A DNA stretch of 64,000 nucleotides from Bradyrhizobium sp. 1 (GTDB lineage: Bacteria; Pseudomonadota; Alphaproteobacteria; Rhizobiales; Xanthobacteraceae), in contig NZ_JADPJH010000014.1 in the NCBI RefSeq assembly GCF_023073315.1, positions 339,781 to 403,780 of the forward strand. Reading direction: 5' to 3'. Positions 48,175 to 57,142 of this stretch are shown piece after piece. The notes under the pieces were generated by a model. The model searched no databases and was not told the DNA's origin. It saw only the letters and a list, made by a program, of their open reading frames with translations. Both the position numbers and the translations under genes were made by a program. Within the stretch, counting starts at the first letter, position 1. Each line of letters opens with the position of its first letter.

Positions 48175-48648
48175 ATGACGATGGTGAAACGAACGAGCTT
48201 CGAAGGCGATGCCTGTCCGATCGCACGCTCGCTTGATGCGATCGGCGACTGGTGGTCGCTGCTGATCATCCGCGAGGCGCTGTTCGGCCTGCGCCGCTTT
48301 GGCGAGTTTCAAAGCAAGCTCGGCATGGCCAAGAACATCTTGTCGGCGCGGCTGCGATCAATGGTCGATCACGGCATTCTCACGATGGCGCCGGCTTCCG
48401 ACGGCAGCGCCTATCAGGAATATGTACTGACACCGAAGGGCCGCGGCACCTTCCCGATCCTGGTCGCGCTGCGGCAATGGAGCGAGGAATTCGACGATCG
48501 GCCTGAAGCGATCGCGACCATTTTGGTCGATCGCGAGAAAGGTCGCCCGGTGAAGAAGCTGGAGATGCGCGCCGAGGATGGCCGGCTGCTCACCCCCGCC
48601 GACACGATGCTGAAGCCACGCCCCGTGCCCCGCCGGCGCTCAGCCTGA
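48175..48648 (+). CDS. HxlR family transcriptional regulator (next to SDR)
   Basis: The 157-residue regulator shows GDACPIARSLDAIGDWWSLL (with the family cysteine), REALFGLRRFGEFQ, MAKNILSARLRSMVDHGIL and EYVLTPKGRG, followed by a C-terminal extension of about 50 residues not found in minimal HxlR proteins. It is divergent from the SDR gene and probably represses it and itself through the inverted repeat between them. Confidence 0.92.
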   Translation: MTMVKRTSFEGDACPIARSLDAIGDWWSLLIIREALFGLRRFGEFQSKLGMAKNILSARLRSMVDHGILTMAPASDGSAYQEYVLTPKGRGTFPILVALRQWSEEFDDRPEAIATILVDREKGRPVKKLEMRAEDGRLLTPADTMLKPRPVPRRRSA

Positions 48649-48670
48649 CGGCGCGCGACTGTCACCACAC

Positions 48671-48789
48671 CCGTCATTGCGAGGAGCTCGCGACAAAATT
48701 GCGAAGCAATTTTGCGCTGATGCGACGAAGCAATCCAGACTGTTTCCGTGGAGAAACTCTGGATTGGTTCGCTGCGCTTGCAATGACAG
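48671..48789. repeat. Dispersed repeat with terminal inverted ends
   Basis: A 119-base unit beginning CCGTCATTGCGAG and ending near CTTGCAATGACAG, with internal CGAAGCAATCCAGACTG and its inverse around CTCTGGATTGGTTCG, and a local dyad AAAATTGCGAAGCAATTTT. Such units are recalled as common between genes in Bradyrhizobium. A shorter related copy occurs at about 49420. Confidence 0.8.
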
Positions 48790-48856
48790 CGCGGTGGCAC
48801 TTGTGCAAAGTCCCGTCGGCGTCAAAGATGGCTAGACAGCCAAAAGCGTCACCACC

Positions 48857-49411
48857 ATGCCTCTACTCGCCATTGTCTATTTTTCCGTCTCCGGCACCAC
48901 CGAGACCCTGGCGCATGCAGTGGCGCGGGGGGCCGCTGGAATGGCGGAGATCGCGCTTTGTCGGATCGCCGGCGACGACATCGTGTCAGGCCGATTCCAG
49001 AATGAAGGACTATTGGAGACGATCGACCGCGCCGGCGCGGTTGCGTTTGGCAGCCCGACCTACATGGGTGGACCAGCAGCTCAGTTCAAAGCCTTCGCAG
49101 ACGCCTCAAGTGACCGATGGACCCAGCAGAGATGGGCCAACAAGATCGCGGGCGGCTTCACGACGGGCGCCTGCGCAGGCGGCGATCAACTCCACACGCT
49201 GACCTACTTTTCCATTCTGGCTGCTCAGCATGGCATGCTCTGGTGCGGGTTGGATATTCCAGGCGGAGAGGACGCAGCCGGTCGCAATCGACTGGGCAGC
49301 CAGCTTGGACTGGCAACACAATTGGTTGACGGTGCGTTGCCGCAGAGCGACCTCAGCACGGCCGAATATCTCGGCCAGCGATTGGCCAGAATGGCAGGCC
49401 GCAACGGCTGA
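48857..49411 (+). CDS. Flavodoxin/WrbA-like FMN oxidoreductase
   Basis: The 184-residue flavodoxin-fold protein starts with an FMN phosphate-binding loop (AIVYFSVSGTTETLAHAVARG) and contains GAVAFGSPTYMGGPAAQFKA, the second flavin loop of the WrbA/NQO group. It likely carries two-electron reduction of quinones or a similar substrate. It extends the redox cluster formed with azoR and the SDR gene, though it stands after a dispersed repeat and may have its own promoter. Confidence 0.86.
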   Translation: MPLLAIVYFSVSGTTETLAHAVARGAAGMAEIALCRIAGDDIVSGRFQNEGLLETIDRAGAVAFGSPTYMGGPAAQFKAFADASSDRWTQQRWANKIAGGFTTGACAGGDQLHTLTYFSILAAQHGMLWCGLDIPGGEDAAGRNRLGSQLGLATQLVDGALPQSDLSTAEYLGQRLARMAGRNG

Positions 49412-49419
49412 CCACAGCC

Positions 49420-49632
49420 GTCATTGCGAGCGGAGCGAAGCAATCCAGCGCGCTCACATCCACCACCGTCATCCTGAGGTGCTCGCCTCTTCGGCGAGCC
49501 TCGAAGGGCGACGGCCCGGCTGCATCAGCGTGGCCGCTCATCCTTCAGGCTCGGCTTGCGATGCGTTCGCATCTCAAGCCTCACGCCTCCAGCGACGAGC
49601 GCTACGCGCTCGCGCGGGGATGACGGGCTGAT
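49420..49632. repeat. Composite of dispersed intergenic repeats
   Basis: The stretch starts with GCCGTCATTGCGAGCGGAGC followed by GAAGCAATCC (same family as 48671–48789), continues into CCGTCATCCTGAGGTGCTCG…GCGAGCCTCGAAGG and ends with GCGCGGGGATGACGGGC. These are three repeat types recalled from Bradyrhizobium, joined in tandem between the flavodoxin-like gene and a small gene. Confidence 0.7.
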
Positions 49633-49647
49633 TTTGGCACCGCCCCC

Positions 49648-49887
49648 TCACGACAGCTTGCGCTTGCTCCGCAGCCGCAGATGTTCGTCGGCCTCCAGCT
49701 TGGTCATGCCCAGGAGATAATGCAGCACATCGAGCTTGTGGCGCTCGGCGAGCTTGCGCAATGCTCCGACCTGCTCGGCGATGAAGGCGACAGCCTCCTC
49801 GACGCCGCCCTCCCCCGGTTCCTCGTTGCGCGAGCCTCCCCGCGCGCCAGACGCGGCGCGCGCTCGTTTCTTTCCTGGCTTTGTCAC
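49648..49887 (-). CDS. Small basic conserved protein divergent from topA
   Basis: The 79-residue product starts with a GTG and a basic, Gly/Arg-rich tail (KPGKKRARAASGARGGSR), then an amphipathic helical part (VEEAVAFIAEQVGALRKLAE, then RHKLDVLHYLLGMTKLEADEHLR). The heptad-like helix may form a coiled coil. Recall suggests it is conserved as a hypothetical protein in Bradyrhizobium. It lies 227 bases from the divergent topA start. A longer frame upstream is rejected for lack of any domain. Confidence 0.65.
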   Translation of the reverse strand: MTKPGKKRARAASGARGGSRNEEPGEGGVEEAVAFIAEQVGALRKLAERHKLDVLHYLLGMTKLEADEHLRLRSKRKLS

Positions 49888-50114
49888 CAGACCCCACCCG
49901 AATCCATGCCCCGGAGGAACTCTACGCTGACACCCGCCACAACTCCAAGGTGGTATTTCGCAACTTTCTCGATATGAAACTTTTCCCATTCCGGAGGCTT
50001 TCAATACCCTTCGATTTGACAGCGAGGGTCGCACCACCCATGTTCGGGTCGAAAGGGCCGACCCGAATCTCATCGAATTCGGCCCAGATTTCCCCCGTAA
50101 GTTACTGGAACTAC

Positions 50115-52856
50115 ATGAATATCGTCATTGTGGAGTCGCCGGCGAAAGCCAAGACGATCAACAAGTATCTGGGCTCGTCCTACGAGGTTCTGGCCTCGTT
50201 CGGCCATGTCCGGGACTTGCCGGCGAAGAACGGTTCCGTCGATCCCGACGCCAATTTCAAGATGATCTGGGAGGTCGACCCCAAGGCGGCCGGCCGGCTC
50301 AACGATATCGCCAAGTCCCTGAAGAACGCCGACCGCCTGATTCTGGCGACCGACCCTGATCGCGAGGGCGAGGCCATCTCCTGGCACGTGCTGGAGGTGC
50401 TGAAGGAAAAGCGCGCGCTGAAGGACCACAAGATCGAGCGCGTGGTGTTCAACGCCATCACCAAGCAGGCGGTCACGGACGCGATGAAGCATCCGCGCCA
50501 GATCGACGGCGCGCTGGTCGACGCCTATATGGCGCGCCGCGCACTGGACTATCTGGTCGGCTTCACGCTCTCCCCCGTGCTGTGGCGCAAGCTGCCGGGC
50601 GCCCGCTCGGCCGGTCGCGTGCAGTCGGTGGCGCTGCGGCTGGTCTGCGACCGCGAGCTCGAGATCGAAAAGTTCGTCGCGCGTGAATATTGGTCGCTGA
50701 TCGCGACCCTGCTGACGCCGCGCGGCGATGCCTTCGAAGCGCGCCTCGTCGGCGCCGACGGCAAGAAGATCCAGCGTCTCGACATCGGCACCGGCGCGGA
50801 AGCGGAAGACTTCAAGAAGGCGCTGGAAACGGCCGCCTACGCCGTGACCTCGGTCGACGCCAAGCCCGCGCGGCGCAATCCGCAGGCGCCGTTCACGACG
50901 TCAACGCTGCAGCAGGAAGCCAGCCGCAAATACGGCTTTGCCCCGGCGCACACGATGCGGATCGCGCAGCGCCTTTATGAAGGCATCGACATCGGCGGCG
51001 AGACCACCGGACTCATTACTTATATGCGTACCGACGGCGTTCAGATTGACCCGTCCGCGATCACGCAGGCGCGCCAGGTGATCGGCGAGGACTACGGCAA
51101 CGCCTATGTGCCGGACGCGCCGCGCCAGTATCAAGCCAAGGCCAAGAACGCCCAGGAGGCGCACGAGGCGATCCGCCCGACCGACATGTCGCGCCGCCCC
51201 GACACCATGAGCCGCAAGCTCGATTCCGACCAGGCGCGGCTCTACGAGCTGATCTGGAAGCGCACCATCGCGAGCCAGATGGAATCGGCTGAGCTGGAGC
51301 GCACCACCGTCGACATCACGGCGAAGGCCGGCGGTCGCACGCTTGAGCTGCGAGCCACCGGCCAGGTCGTCAAGTTCGACGGCTTTCTCGCGCTCTATCA
51401 GGAAGGCCGCGACGACGAGGAGGACGAAGACTCCCGCCGCCTGCCCGCGATGAGCCCGAACGACGCGCTGAAGCGGCAGTCGCTCGCCGTCACCCAGCAT
51501 TTCACCGAGCCGCCGCCGCGCTTCTCGGAGGCCTCCCTGGTCAAGCGCATGGAAGAGCTCGGCATCGGCCGGCCCTCGACCTACGCCTCGATCCTCCAGG
51601 TCCTGAAGGACCGCGGCTACGTCAAGCTCGAGAAGAAGCGCCTGCACGGCGAGGACAAGGGCCGCGTCGTGGTCGCGTTCCTCGAAAGCTTCTTCGCCCG
51701 CTACGTCGAATACGATTTCACCGCCAATCTGGAAGAGCAGCTCGACCGCGTCTCCAACAACGAGATCTCCTGGCAGCAGGTGCTGAAGGACTTCTGGACC
51801 GGCTTCATCGGCGCCGTCGACGAGATCAAGGATCTGCGCGTGGCGCAGGTGCTCGATGTGCTCGACGACGTGCTCGGACAGCACATCTATCCGCCGCGTG
51901 CGGATGGTGGCGACATCAGGCAGTGCCCGAGTTGCGGCAATGGCCGGCTCAATCTGAAGGCCGGCAAGTTCGGCGCCTTCGTCGGCTGCTCGAACTATCC
52001 GGAGTGCCGCTACACCCGCCAGCTTGCCGCAGATGGCGAGACCACCGCCGATCGTTCGCTCGGCCAGGACCCCGACACCGGTCGCGACGTCTGGGTCAAG
52101 GCCGGCCGGTTCGGCCCCTATATCCAGCTCGGCGAGCAGAAGGATTATGCGGAGGGCGAGAAGCCGAAGCGCGCGGGCATCCCGAAGGGCACCTCGCCCG
52201 GGGATGTCGAGCTTGAGTTGGCGTTGAAACTGCTGTCGCTGCCGCGCGAGATCGGCAAGCATCCGGAGACCGGTGAGCCGATCACGGCGGGTCTCGGCCG
52301 CTTCGGGCCGTTCGTGAAGCACGAGAAGACCTATGCCAGCCTCGAGGCCGGCGACGAAGTGTTCGACATCGGCATCAACCGCGCGGTCACGCTGATCGCG
52401 GAAAAGATCGCCAAGGGCCCGAGCCGCCGCTTCGGCGCCGACCCCGGCAAGACGATCGGCGATCATCCGACGCTCGGCACCGTCACCGTGAAGGGCGGCC
52501 GTTACGGCGCCTATGTCACCGCGGGCGGCGTCAACGCGACGATCCCGAGCGACATCGAGAAAGACGCCATCACGCTGCCGCAGGCGATCGCACTGATCGA
52601 CGAGCGCGCGGCCAAAGGCGGCGGCAAGAAGCCGAAGAAAGCAGCCAAGCCGGCCAAGGCCAAGAAGGCTGCGACGAAGGCCGCGGACGGCGACGACGCC
52701 GCACCGAAGAAGAAACCGGCCGCGAAGAAGGCGGCCAAAACCAAATCCGACTCCACCAGCAAGGCGCGCGCCGCCGTGTCGTCGACGGCCAAAACGTCGC
52801 CGACCAAGGCAGCTGCCGCCAAAGCTCCGGCCAAGAAGAGTGCCGGCACGACTTAA
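50115..52856 (+). CDS. topA: DNA topoisomerase I (type IA)
   Basis: TopA relaxes negative supercoils. The 913-residue protein starts MNIVIVESPAKAKTINKYLG with the TOPRIM domain (ATDPDREGEAISWH) and has the catalytic tyrosine in GLITYMRTDG (Tyr303). A Cys4 zinc ribbon follows near 595–630 (CPSCGNGRL…CSNYPECRYT), then several topoisomerase C-terminal repeats (GRFGPYIQLG, GRFGPFVKHE, GRYGAYVTAG), and a Lys/Ala-rich tail from about 830. The frame is open upstream of the ATG but has no family sequence there. Confidence 0.97.
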   Translation: MNIVIVESPAKAKTINKYLGSSYEVLASFGHVRDLPAKNGSVDPDANFKMIWEVDPKAAGRLNDIAKSLKNADRLILATDPDREGEAISWHVLEVLKEKRALKDHKIERVVFNAITKQAVTDAMKHPRQIDGALVDAYMARRALDYLVGFTLSPVLWRKLPGARSAGRVQSVALRLVCDRELEIEKFVAREYWSLIATLLTPRGDAFEARLVGADGKKIQRLDIGTGAEAEDFKKALETAAYAVTSVDAKPARRNPQAPFTTSTLQQEASRKYGFAPAHTMRIAQRLYEGIDIGGETTGLITYMRTDGVQIDPSAITQARQVIGEDYGNAYVPDAPRQYQAKAKNAQEAHEAIRPTDMSRRPDTMSRKLDSDQARLYELIWKRTIASQMESAELERTTVDITAKAGGRTLELRATGQVVKFDGFLALYQEGRDDEEDEDSRRLPAMSPNDALKRQSLAVTQHFTEPPPRFSEASLVKRMEELGIGRPSTYASILQVLKDRGYVKLEKKRLHGEDKGRVVVAFLESFFARYVEYDFTANLEEQLDRVSNNEISWQQVLKDFWTGFIGAVDEIKDLRVAQVLDVLDDVLGQHIYPPRADGGDIRQCPSCGNGRLNLKAGKFGAFVGCSNYPECRYTRQLAADGETTADRSLGQDPDTGRDVWVKAGRFGPYIQLGEQKDYAEGEKPKRAGIPKGTSPGDVELELALKLLSLPREIGKHPETGEPITAGLGRFGPFVKHEKTYASLEAGDEVFDIGINRAVTLIAEKIAKGPSRRFGADPGKTIGDHPTLGTVTVKGGRYGAYVTAGGVNATIPSDIEKDAITLPQAIALIDERAAKGGGKKPKKAAKPAKAKKAATKAADGDDAAPKKKPAAKKAAKTKSDSTSKARAAVSSTAKTSPTKAAAAKAPAKKSAGTT

Positions 52857-52864
52857 GAGGTTAA

Positions 52865-55222
52865 GTGAAACGCAAGAATGACCATGGCTTTCCCGACCGG
52901 AACGCCATCGTCGCCTTCATCAAGGCAAATCAAGGAAACGTCGGCACCCGCGAAATTGCGCGCGAGTTCGGCCTGAAGAACGCCGATCGCATCGAGCTCA
53001 AGCGCCTGCTGCGCGAGCTCGCCGACGACGGCACCATCAAGAAAAAACGCCACACGATTTCAGAGCCCGACAGCCTGCCGCCGACGCTGGTCGCCGACAT
53101 CACCGGTCGCGATCAGGACGGCGAATTGATCGCCTCTCCCACCGAATGGGACGAGGTCGAAGGCGGCGAGCCCCCAAAGATCCGCATCCAGATGCCGCGC
53201 CGGCCAAAGCCGGGTACCGTCGCCGGCGTCCGCGACCGCGTGCTGCTGCGCGTCGAGCCGACCAACGAGGCCGAAGGCCCGGCCTTTCGCGGCCACATCA
53301 TCAAGGTCTTCGACAAGACCAAGACGCGCATCCTCGGCGTGTTCCGCGAGCTTCCCGAAGGCGGTGGACGCCTCGTCCCCGTCGACAAGAAGGCTGCCGA
53401 CCGCGAGTTGAACATCGCAGCGGTCGATACACACGGCGCGCGGGACGGCGATCTCGTCAGCGTCGACATCGTGCGCTCCCGCGCCTTTGGATTGGCCTCA
53501 GGCCGGGTCAAGGAGAAGCTCGGCTCGGTCAAGTCGGAGAAAGCGATCAGCCTGATCGCGATCTACGCCCACGACATCCCGCTGCAATTCTCCCCGGGCG
53601 CGATGCGCGATGCGGAAGCCGCAGAACCCGCGAATTTGAAGAGCCGCGAGGACTGGCGCGACGTCCCGCTCGTCACCATCGATCCGCCCGACGCCAAGGA
53701 TCACGACGACGCGGTGCATGCGCAGGCGGACGACGATCCCAACAACAGAGGCGGCTTCATCGTCAATGTCGCCATTGCCGATGTCAGCTTCTACGTGCGC
53801 CCGGGCACCGCGCTCGACCGCGACGCGCTCGATCGCGGCAACTCGGTCTACTTCCCCGATCGCGTCGTGCCGATGCTGCCCGAGCGCATCTCCAACGATC
53901 TCTGCTCGCTGGTGCCGGGCGAGCCGCGCGGCGCGCTCGCGGTGCGGATGGTGCTCGGCCCCGACGGCCGCAAGCGCTCGCACAGTTTCCACCGCATCCT
54001 GATGCGCTCGGCCGCCAAGCTGAGCTACGCCCAGGCGCAGGCCGCGATCGACGGACGGCCGGATGACACCACCGGCCCCCTGCTCGATCCGATCCTGAGG
54101 CCGCTCTATGCCGCCTATGCCTGCGCCAAGCGCGCCCGCGACGAGCGCGATCCGCTCAATCTCGATCTGCCCGAGCGTAAAATCCTGCTGAAGAGCGACG
54201 GCACGGTCGATCGCGTCATCGTCCCCGACAGGCTCGACGCGCACAAGTTGATCGAGGAGTTCATGATCCTCGCCAACGTCGCCGCCGCCGAGATGCTGGA
54301 GAAGAAATCGCTGCCGCTGATCTACCGCGTGCATGACGAGCCGACGCTGGAGAAAGTCCACGCGCTCCAGGAATTTCTAAAGACGCTCGACGTGCCCTTC
54401 GCGAAATCAGGCGCGCTGCGCCCGGCCCTGTTCAACCGTGTGCTGGCGCAGCTTGAAGGCCACGACCACTTCCCGTTGGTGAGCGAGGTGGTGCTGCGCT
54501 CGCAGGCGCAGGCGGAGTACTCCTCGGAGAACTACGGTCATTTCGGCCTGAATTTGCGCCGCTATGCGCATTTCACCTCGCCGATCCGCCGCTATGCCGA
54601 CCTCGTCGTGCACCGCGCGCTGGTCCGCGCGCTCGGCCTCGGCGAAGGCGCGCTGCCCGACAGCGAGACGCCGGAAACGCTTGGCGAGGTCGCAGCCCAC
54701 ATCTCGGTGACCGAGCGGCGCGCGATGAAGGCGGAGCGGGAGACGGTCGACCGCCTGATCGCGCATCACCTCGCCGACCGCATCGGCTCAAGCTTTCAGG
54801 GCCGCGTCTCCGGCGTCACCCGCGCCGGCCTGTTCGTCAAGCTTGCCGATACCGGCGCCGACGGCCTGATCCCGATCCGATCCCTCGGCACGGAATATTT
54901 CAACTATGACGAGGGCCGCCACGCCCTGGTCGGCACGCGCAGCCGGACCATGTATCAGTTGGGCGACATCGTCGACGTCCGCCTGATCGAAGCTGCCCCC
55001 ATCGCCGGCGCGCTGCGCTTCGAGCTGCTGTCGTCCTCCAGCGAGACCGCGCCCCGCGACCGCCGGCCATCCGGTCCGCAACGCCGTCCCTCGTTCAAGG
55101 CGCAACCCGGACGCAGTCCGGCGAAAAAACACAAGCCCGCGAAGCCAAAATCCGGCAAACCCAAGAAGGGCAAAGGCAAGAACAAGGGCAAAGGCGGGGG
55201 GCAAAAGGGCAAGGCATGGTAA
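52865..55222 (+). CDS. rnr: Ribonuclease R
   Basis: RNase R is a processive 3'–5' exoribonuclease able to unwind structured RNA, active with tmRNA and rRNA decay. The 785-residue protein has an N-terminal winged-helix region (VGTREIAREFGLKNADRIEL), cold-shock domains, the RNB domain with the magnesium aspartates in DPPDAKDHDDAVHA, an S1 domain near 640–715 (FQGRVSGVTRAGLFVKL) and a Lys/Gly-rich tail. A GTG start with AGAGG seven bases upstream follows topA by eight bases, so they are co-transcribed. Confidence 0.95.
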   Translation: MKRKNDHGFPDRNAIVAFIKANQGNVGTREIAREFGLKNADRIELKRLLRELADDGTIKKKRHTISEPDSLPPTLVADITGRDQDGELIASPTEWDEVEGGEPPKIRIQMPRRPKPGTVAGVRDRVLLRVEPTNEAEGPAFRGHIIKVFDKTKTRILGVFRELPEGGGRLVPVDKKAADRELNIAAVDTHGARDGDLVSVDIVRSRAFGLASGRVKEKLGSVKSEKAISLIAIYAHDIPLQFSPGAMRDAEAAEPANLKSREDWRDVPLVTIDPPDAKDHDDAVHAQADDDPNNRGGFIVNVAIADVSFYVRPGTALDRDALDRGNSVYFPDRVVPMLPERISNDLCSLVPGEPRGALAVRMVLGPDGRKRSHSFHRILMRSAAKLSYAQAQAAIDGRPDDTTGPLLDPILRPLYAAYACAKRARDERDPLNLDLPERKILLKSDGTVDRVIVPDRLDAHKLIEEFMILANVAAAEMLEKKSLPLIYRVHDEPTLEKVHALQEFLKTLDVPFAKSGALRPALFNRVLAQLEGHDHFPLVSEVVLRSQAQAEYSSENYGHFGLNLRRYAHFTSPIRRYADLVVHRALVRALGLGEGALPDSETPETLGEVAAHISVTERRAMKAERETVDRLIAHHLADRIGSSFQGRVSGVTRAGLFVKLADTGADGLIPIRSLGTEYFNYDEGRHALVGTRSRTMYQLGDIVDVRLIEAAPIAGALRFELLSSSSETAPRDRRPSGPQRRPSFKAQPGRSPAKKHKPAKPKSGKPKKGKGKNKGKGGGQKGKAW

Positions 55223-55653
55223 CGAGCACGGCCCCAAAGATCTGGACGCGCGAGACCGGTCTGGTCGAGAAGCGCGACGTCTGGACGGCGATGAAGCGCG
55301 GCTTTCGCAGCCGCTGCCCGCGCTGCGGCGAGGGAAAGCTGTTCCGTGCTTTCCTGAAAACCGCGGACAATTGCTCGGTCTGCGGCCTCGACTTCACGCC
55401 GCACCGCGCCGACGATTTGCCAGCCTATCTCGTCATCGTCATCGTCGGCCACATCGTGGTGCCGGCCATCCTCTGGATCGAGACCAATTACACTACGCCG
55501 GTCTGGATCAGCTTCGCCGCCTATCTGCCCTTTACCTTCGTCGCCTCGCTGGCGCTGCTCCAGCCGGTCAAGGGCGCCGTGGTTGGCTTGCAATGGGCTC
55601 TGCGCATGCACGGCTTTGACGAGAACCCTCCGGATGGTATTCCGCCGGTCTAA
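55216..55653 (+). CDS. DUF983 membrane protein with two CxxC motifs
   Basis: The 145-residue protein has two zinc-ribbon-like CxxC pairs (SRCPRCGEGKLF and DNCSVCGLDF), then two transmembrane helices (about 72–95 and 100–120) and the family's LQWALRMHGF. DUF983 proteins are common in alphaproteobacteria with unknown function. It overlaps rnr by seven bases, so it is translated with it. Confidence 0.9.
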   Translation: MVTSTAPKIWTRETGLVEKRDVWTAMKRGFRSRCPRCGEGKLFRAFLKTADNCSVCGLDFTPHRADDLPAYLVIVIVGHIVVPAILWIETNYTTPVWISFAAYLPFTFVASLALLQPVKGAVVGLQWALRMHGFDENPPDGIPPV

Positions 55654-55685
55654 GCAAATAATCAAAAAGCGGTTTGGGTGAGGAC

Positions 55686-56438
55686 ATGACGGACACGTCG
55701 CAGGCAGCCGAGAAGGCAAAAATCCACGAGGGCAAGGAAGCCGATCACCATCCTTATTTCCGGCCCAAGGATGCCGCGACGCTGATCCTGGTCGATCGCA
55801 GCGGCACGACGCCAAAAGTCCTGGTCGGCAAACGCCACGACAAGGTGGTGTTCATGCCCGGAAAATTCGTCTTCCCCGGCGGCCGCGTCGACAAGGACGA
55901 TTATCGCGTGCCGTGTGCCGCGCCCATCACCACCGAGCTGGAAGCCAATCTCGCCAAGGGCAGCCCGAAGACTCCGGCCTCACGCGCAAAGTCGCTGGCC
56001 ATTGCCGCGATCCGCGAGGCCTGCGAGGAGACCGGCCTCTGTCTCGGCCGCAGAGCCGAAGGCAAGACACCGAAGCTCGAAGGCGCCTGGAAGCCGTTCG
56101 CGGATGCAGGTCTCCTGCCCGATCCCTCCAGCCTGTTCCTGATCGCGCGCGCGATCACCCCGCCCGGCCGCGTCAAGCGCTTCGATACGCGCTTCTTCAC
56201 GGCGGATGCCTCCGCGATCACGCATCACGTCGAGGGCGTGATCCATGCGGATGCCGAACTGGTCCAGCTGGTCTGGGTCGAGCTCGGCTCAAAGCCGCTT
56301 GCGGACCTGCATCCGATGACGCGCAACGTGCTCAACGAGCTCCACACCCGCCTTGCCACCGGCCCACTGCGCCACGATGCACCGGTGCCGTTCTTCCATT
56401 TCTACGGCGGCAAGATGCAGAAGGATATTTTGAGCTGA
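55686..56438 (+). CDS. NUDIX hydrolase
   Basis: The 250-residue protein has a NUDIX box with an insert: PGGRVDKDDYRV followed later by AAIREACEETGL (the REx2EExG part). Such enzymes cleave nucleoside diphosphates linked to another group. The C-terminus reads APVPFFHFYGGKMQKDILS, and an echo of this tail is found at 57007–57126. The ATG is chosen over a TTG four codons upstream. Confidence 0.9.
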   Translation: MTDTSQAAEKAKIHEGKEADHHPYFRPKDAATLILVDRSGTTPKVLVGKRHDKVVFMPGKFVFPGGRVDKDDYRVPCAAPITTELEANLAKGSPKTPASRAKSLAIAAIREACEETGLCLGRRAEGKTPKLEGAWKPFADAGLLPDPSSLFLIARAITPPGRVKRFDTRFFTADASAITHHVEGVIHADAELVQLVWVELGSKPLADLHPMTRNVLNELHTRLATGPLRHDAPVPFFHFYGGKMQKDILS

Positions 56439-56984
56439 CTACTCGTCCGAGTCCGGCTCGGTGCCGACATAGTCGCGCGCCGGCAGCTTGAGGACGCCGC
56501 CGATTTCTTTTGCGAACTTATCCGCCTCCTCACGCTTGGTAAAGCTCATCAGCGTGATCGGCTCGGTGCCCTTGTTGCCGCAGAGATTGACGTCGTAGGT
56601 CGTCAGCTCCGGATCATAGTCGTCGGTGATGCTGATGAAATGATAGTCGGCGAGATCGCGATGCCTGCGAAGATTCAGCGGGCCGAACTGCCTGGTGATG
56701 ACGATCTGGCGCAGCGTCTCGTTGAGCACGACGAAAGTGCGGAACGTGAGCAGGATGACACCGGGAATGCCGACCATCAGCCCGAGCCCGGTGAACACCA
56801 GCACCGGCACGAGGTCGTCGGCGAGCCGGCCGAACCCGGAGAAATCCTGGTGCAGGCCGAGCGCGACGTTCCACAGCAGATAGCCACTGGCTCCCAGGAG
56901 CGGCAGCGACAGCAGCCGGCCAACCCAGGGCATGGGCCGGTCGATGCGGACCATGCCGCCATCCACTGTCATTGCGTCGGCCAT
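56439..56984 (-). CDS. Membrane protein of unknown function
   Basis: The 181-residue protein has two transmembrane helices (about 22–45 and 62–85), then a cytoplasmic-looking beta-rich region (LNETLRQIVITRQFGPLNL, then DYDPELTTYDVNL) resembling a small PH-like domain that follows membrane helices in other proteins. It ends with acidic EPDSDE. It converges on the NUDIX gene with no gap. No name is justified. Confidence 0.75.
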   Translation of the reverse strand: MADAMTVDGGMVRIDRPMPWVGRLLSLPLLGASGYLLWNVALGLHQDFSGFGRLADDLVPVLVFTGLGLMVGIPGVILLTFRTFVVLNETLRQIVITRQFGPLNLRRHRDLADYHFISITDDYDPELTTYDVNLCGNKGTEPITLMSFTKREEADKFAKEIGGVLKLPARDYVGTEPDSDE

Positions 56985-57006
56985 TGTCGGGTTTCCTCAC
57001 GAGGTC

Positions 57007-57126
57007 ATGGCTTGGTCGGCGCGAGAGGCGGATTGGTTCGAAGAGACGCCGCCCCCGGTGCCGTTCTTCCATTTTGATGGCGGCAGGATGCGACGAGATG
57101 TGCTAGGGGAAGGAATGGGCGCTTGA
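57007..57126 (+). pseudogene. Duplicated C-terminal fragment of the NUDIX hydrolase
   Basis: The 39-residue frame ends PPPVPFFHFDGGRMRRDVLG, closely matching the C-terminus APVPFFHFYGGKMQKDILS of the intact NUDIX protein about 600 bases upstream on the same strand; its N-terminal part does not match. The fragment lies 16 bases before the next gene. The likely explanation is the relic of a tandem duplicate, invaded by the intervening membrane-protein gene. A small expressed peptide cannot be excluded. Confidence 0.6.
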
Positions 57127-57142
57127 ATGACTGGAGGACAGG

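Noticed and set aside
49881..50114. N-terminal extension of the topA frame
   Set aside because: Type IA topoisomerases begin at the TOPRIM start MNIVIVESPAKAK; the extension has no domain and overlaps the divergent small gene.
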